Positions 6,901-7,518 of a stretch of 7,518 nt of DNA are shown one piece after another (position 1 is the first letter of the stretch; each line of letters opens with the position of its first letter). This DNA is from Desulfobacterales bacterium S5133MH16 (GTDB lineage: Bacteria > Desulfobacterota > Desulfobacteria > Desulfobacterales > UBA11574). The position numbers and the translations under genes are program-made. The DNA is taken from assembly GCA_001751005.1 (NCBI GenBank), contig MAXL01000421.1:1-7518 (forward strand). Reading direction: 5' to 3'. Below the pieces are notes generated by a model. It worked only from the letters and a program-made list of their open reading frames with translations. It made no database searches and was not told the DNA's origin.

Positions 6901-7518
6901 CGAGATGATCACCGGATTCAGGATTTTGCCGGGCGGCGCACAAGAATATTTCGGCGTAAATGCCGATATCGTAACCTATGGCAAGATTGCCGGCGGGGGC
7001 ATGCCTATCGGGATAATTGCCGGTAAAGCTGAATTTCTCAATGCGGTTGACGGTGGAAAATGGAACTATGGAGATGAAAGTTATCCTGAAGCGGAAACAA
7101 CATTTTTGGCAGGTACTTTTACCAAACATCCCCTGACAATGGCCGCGGCCCAAGCAACACTGAAGCGGATAAAGGAAATCGGCAGATCAGCTTATGAAAA
7201 ATTAAACCGGCGGACTGAAAAATTCGCCCGGGAATTGAATGAATGGTTTAAACTGCAAGAAGCTCCCTTTGAAATAGTAACTTTCGGCTCTTTATTCCGA
7301 TTTAAGTTTACCGGCAACTATGATTTACTATTTTACCATTTATTATACAGGTCCATTTATATCTGGGAAGGCAGAAATTGTTTTCTTTCATTTGCCCATT
7401 CCGAAAAAGATATAGAAGATATTCAGCATGCGGTCAAAGAGAGCGTATCTGAATTAAAAAAAGCGGGCTTTATACACTCTCATACCCATCCGGCAGGCAC
7501 CTTAACGCCCGGCAAGAA
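980..7518 (+). CDS. Hybrid PKS/NRPS megasynthase, lipopeptide-loading end: FAAL-ACP-KS-AT-ACP-AMT (3' truncated by window)
   Basis: This cytoplasmic multidomain enzyme probably makes and loads a beta-amino fatty acid to start a lipopeptide. The frame is open for 2179 codons and continues past the edge. Domains by residue: FAAL about 8-580, ACP1 611-688, KS 704-1124, AT 1222-1562, ACP2 1594-1665, AMT 1750-2164. Catalytic residues are visible in each: phosphopantetheine serines S645 and S1630, KS C871/H1006/H1046, AT S1313/H1416, AMT K2002. No KR, DH, ER or methyltransferase lies between AT and ACP2 (about 30 residues), so the beta-keto group would reach the AMT unreduced. The order matches MycA/ItuA of the iturin family except that the AT is in cis; McyE-type enzymes also carry an in-cis AT beside an AMT. 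The ATG at 980 was chosen because GGAG lies 9 bases upstream and FAALs usually begin about ten residues before this FVQLL segment. In-frame ATGs at 884, 899 and 965 are alternatives. Condensation, adenylation and PCP domains are inferred beyond the edge. The final product is unknown. Confidence 0.95.
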   Translation, partial: MKVPADNVNNFVQLLRQRALPQSDKEMYLFLKNGEKPGSGLSYTELDLKAGSIAAGLMKISCRGDRALMFYPTGPDFVSAFFGCLYAGIIAVPVYTPTPRKIYRIRTIIENSGASIIVTTEKIKALLQPEFENNNFHKNFTWIATDTISEERADGFSPPSIDEEDIAFLQYTSGSTGNPKGVMVTHGNLMNNSRIIYQAMGHSEKSRGVIWLPQFHDMGLIGGLLQPMYAGFPVTLMQPFDFIKKPIRWLRAISEYCATTSGAPNFAYDLCVKNIKDEDLSGLDLSSWKVAFTGSEPVYPETIKAFVEKFSVCGFKKEAIFPCYGMAESTLIMTGGNYTVEPEIVSLKSGDLQEGNVKITNHKDNGTREYISCGFTWNNHKLLIVDPDNFTVCSDNKVGEIWYSGSCVAKGYWQNPEVTGDIFQAYTRDTKQGPFLRTGDMGFLIDGELFISGRLKDLIIIRGRNHYPQDIEYTIANSNKYLSGGSAAAFSIQDDSGEKLVVMAGVKVSAVPPEEMSTIADDIQQAISEKHEIAVNKIVFIKPTDISKTTSGKNQRNLCRERFISDELKPIYIWEQDKVIAGGITKKRLDEKADAVLASSLCMPGGLSTGEVTARWLSAKISGLINRPVETIDREKPFFAYGIDSLTAVRLSGELGEWLERKIPATLVYDYPSISTLSAYLASIIETPEKKDVKSIPKHKDIVDEPIAIIGMECRFPGADNVDAFWDLIKNGKDAVSEIPPDRFNSNDYYNAQGPAGKMSKWGGFINNIKMFDAAFFGISPNEAENMDPQQRLVLELTYHALQSAGYSFQELAGSDTGVFIGISHSDYGSMLAKSNINAYLVTGNSLSISANRISYLCDFRGPSLAIDTACSSSLTALHLACQSLRGGECSLAVTGASNLIISPQLSVALSQTQVLAKDGRCKAFDDSADGYVRSEGCGIVVLKPLAQAQKDGDNILAVIEGSAIAHDGKSNGLTAPNSISQEFVMRNALHNAAVSPDQVSYIETHGTGTELGDPIEVKAIGNVYGNGDNNDTPILLGTVKANIGHLEASAGIAGIIKTVLCIIHEQIPPQIHFNKPNKHIDWENVPVSIPKKLMPWPAGPGNVRRAGVSSFGFGGAIAHFILSAPPKAQYRQTEEKKPPYMLTLSAKDELALNNLYLNYRDYLEYSDNNPDEICFASNLQSDHFKFRGAIVGSSAGELIDKINIKLSRSTAPSCNKPSGPLVFLFSGQGSQYKGMGKELYGEQPVFTDMINRCSELLTPHLNLSLVDLLWGEHFGRLKETLYLQPALFCLEIALAETWLSWGIRPDIVMGHSLGEYSAAYAAGVFSLEDAVKLICARAGLMHELTPKGAMLAVFSREEAVSSIIRMYEDTVSVAVRNTPANFVLSGAVQNINKIEKKLNAMSIRTTRLDVSHGFHSSLMDPMVSAFKDIAEQISYKTPRISIISNLTGCRVTQEIGSAAYWVKHIIANVQFSAGIESLKGRDAAFLEIGPDATLLAMVMQSLRNSNNEYLVSLRKSQSSHETMLTSLAKLYESGADINWQSFAPKVKRKIVDLPRYPFNRKIFWNVNQINCDNSQVDITPTFLQETEALHGNADISSQEYLREILAGALGLSPAELSSDTHLLELGADSIVLMKVVQQVEEQFGLKLTVRRFFEDLKTLESLALYIDEKRVEKSSTTVQRPVELKENINETEIINSVTISTNEENSVLPGWKIQERSADRPDSLRTAHIKDLSSRYNRKTINSKQFTDKYRPIVADNRASAGFRFSTKELLYPIVSEKAAGSRIWDINDNEYIDITMGFGSVIFGHSPDFVTNAIKEQLEKGMHIGPQSVLVGEVASLITELTGTERVCFANTGTEAVMTALRIARAATGRKKMAIFKGSYHGHFDGVLGMPRISGNGNDPLVPGVLPGAVADLLILDYGADESLNIIKENRHDLAGVLVEPVQSRHPELQPGDFLKKLRALTWNLNTPLIFDEMITGFRILPGGAQEYFGVNADIVTYGKIAGGGMPIGIIAGKAEFLNAVDGGKWNYGDESYPEAETTFLAGTFTKHPLTMAAAQATLKRIKEIGRSAYEKLNRRTEKFARELNEWFKLQEAPFEIVTFGSLFRFKFTGNYDLLFYHLLYRSIYIWEGRNCFLSFAHSEKDIEDIQHAVKESVSELKKAGFIHSHTHPAGTLTPGK
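1001..2719 (+). other. Domain: fatty acyl-AMP ligase (FAAL)
   Basis: This adenylate-forming domain would activate a free fatty acid with ATP and hand the acyl-AMP to ACP1 instead of to CoA. The ATP-binding motif YTSGSTGNPKG is at residues 171-181. The FAAL-style LPQFHDMGLIGG has its His at 216, followed by a SGAPNFAYDLC segment. CYGMAES at 323-329 is the A5 motif. The C-terminal subdomain starts around GRLKD (453-457), continues with RGRNHYPQDIE, and has the A10 lysine K553 in TTSGKNQR. The HDMG, NHYPQDIE and VPVYTPTPRK wording is typical of FAALs rather than acyl-CoA synthetases or amino-acid A domains. Fatty-acid chain length cannot be read from the sequence. Confidence 0.92.
2810..3043 (+). 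other. Domain: acyl carrier protein 1 (loading ACP)
   Basis: This is a carrier domain of about 78 residues with the phosphopantetheine attachment motif GIDSLTAVRL, serine S645. A helix-rich end (YDYPSISTLSAYL) follows. It sits directly after the FAAL and before the KS, so it should receive the fatty acyl group from the FAAL and present it to the KS. A lysine-rich linker of about 15 residues joins it to the KS. Confidence 0.92.
3089..4351 (+). other. Domain: beta-ketoacyl synthase (KS)
   Basis: This type I PKS ketosynthase would join the fatty acyl starter to malonyl-ACP2 by decarboxylative condensation. It opens with EPIAIIGMECRFPGA. The active-site cysteine is in DTACSSS (C871), and the catalytic histidines are in THGTGTELGDP (H1006) and NIGHLEASAG (H1046). 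The spacings of 135 and 40 residues are those of active elongating ketosynthases, so this is not a decarboxylase-only KSQ form. Near the C-terminus the usual FGFGGTNAH reads FGFGGAIAH (1112-1120), an odd substitution next to the gating phenylalanine loop. Confidence 0.95.
4643..5665 (+). other. Domain: acyltransferase (AT), predicted malonyl-specific, in cis
   Basis: This domain would load an extender unit onto ACP2. It begins with the FSGQGSQ motif (G1228-Q1232). The nucleophile is S1313 in GHSLGEYSAA, with R1338 exactly 25 residues on, as expected for the arginine that holds the extender carboxylate. The specificity motif reads HGFH (1413-1416), with H1416 the likely catalytic histidine. 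That resembles the malonyl-type HAFH and not the methylmalonyl-type YASH. The domain ends with the usual post-AT sequence LPRYPFNRKIFW. No reductive domain follows. Confidence 0.93.
5759..5974 (+). other. Domain: acyl carrier protein 2
   Basis: This second carrier domain has the attachment motif LGADSIVLMK, with phosphopantetheine serine S1630. It starts about 30 residues after the AT. It should carry the malonyl extender, then the beta-ketoacyl product, and present the latter to the AMT. It is separated from the AMT by a long polar linker (about 1666-1749) rich in Glu, Asn, Ser and Thr, which probably acts as a flexible tether. Confidence 0.92.
6227..7471 (+). other. Domain: PLP-dependent class III aminotransferase (AMT)
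   Basis: This domain resembles glutamate-1-semialdehyde aminotransferase and matches the transaminase domains of iturin-family synthetases. It would convert the ACP2-bound beta-ketoacyl group to a beta-amino acyl group, with an amino acid as donor. Visible features are the entry segment RFSTKELLYPI, the phosphate-binding loop GTEA (1855-1858), SYHGHFDG with the stacking Y1882, D1974 in IFDEMITGFR (pairs with the pyridine nitrogen), the Schiff-base lysine K2002 in YGKIAGGGMPIG, and AGTFTKHP with T2046/T2048. All key PLP residues are intact, so activity is expected. The domain ends about 15 residues before the window edge. Confidence 0.93.

Overview
The window is dominated by the 5' end of one very large plus-strand gene that runs off the right edge. 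From about 980 to 7518 a single uninterrupted frame encodes six recognisable domains in the order FAAL (fatty acyl-AMP ligase), ACP, ketosynthase (KS), acyltransferase (AT), ACP and PLP-dependent aminotransferase (AMT). This is the loading end of a hybrid polyketide / non-ribosomal peptide megasynthase. Key catalytic residues can be read in every domain. The order predicts a pathway. The FAAL activates a fatty acid as acyl-AMP and passes it to ACP1. The KS extends it once with malonate supplied by the AT. The beta-ketoacyl chain on ACP2 is not reduced (no KR, DH or ER is present) but is transaminated by the AMT to a beta-amino fatty acid. Condensation and amino-acid modules are expected beyond the edge, giving a lipopeptide of the iturin/mycosubtilin type. 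As I recall, those Bacillus enzymes use a separate malonyl transacylase, whereas here the AT is built in.

The left 980 bases hold no gene I can support. Positions 1-127 are a large inverted repeat with 28-base arms. Positions 128-500 are AT-rich, with homopolymer T tracts and one extended -10 promoter candidate near 379-387. Positions 528-793 hold a compact, GC-rich structured block: three copies of a TGTGCGAACC-type motif (two direct, one inverted), a nested hairpin at 584-690, and a further hairpin at 753-793. It looks like a dispersed palindromic repeat or MITE-like element, or a structured leader, rather than coding DNA. Positions 794-979 are very AT-rich and lead to a good Shine-Dalgarno just before the ATG at 980.

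The organism is probably a bacterium of low to moderate G+C. The GGAG ribosome site, AT-rich intergenic DNA and iturin-like architecture suggest a Firmicute. A Clostridia or Negativicutes relative is a guess from overall sequence style, not a demonstrated assignment.
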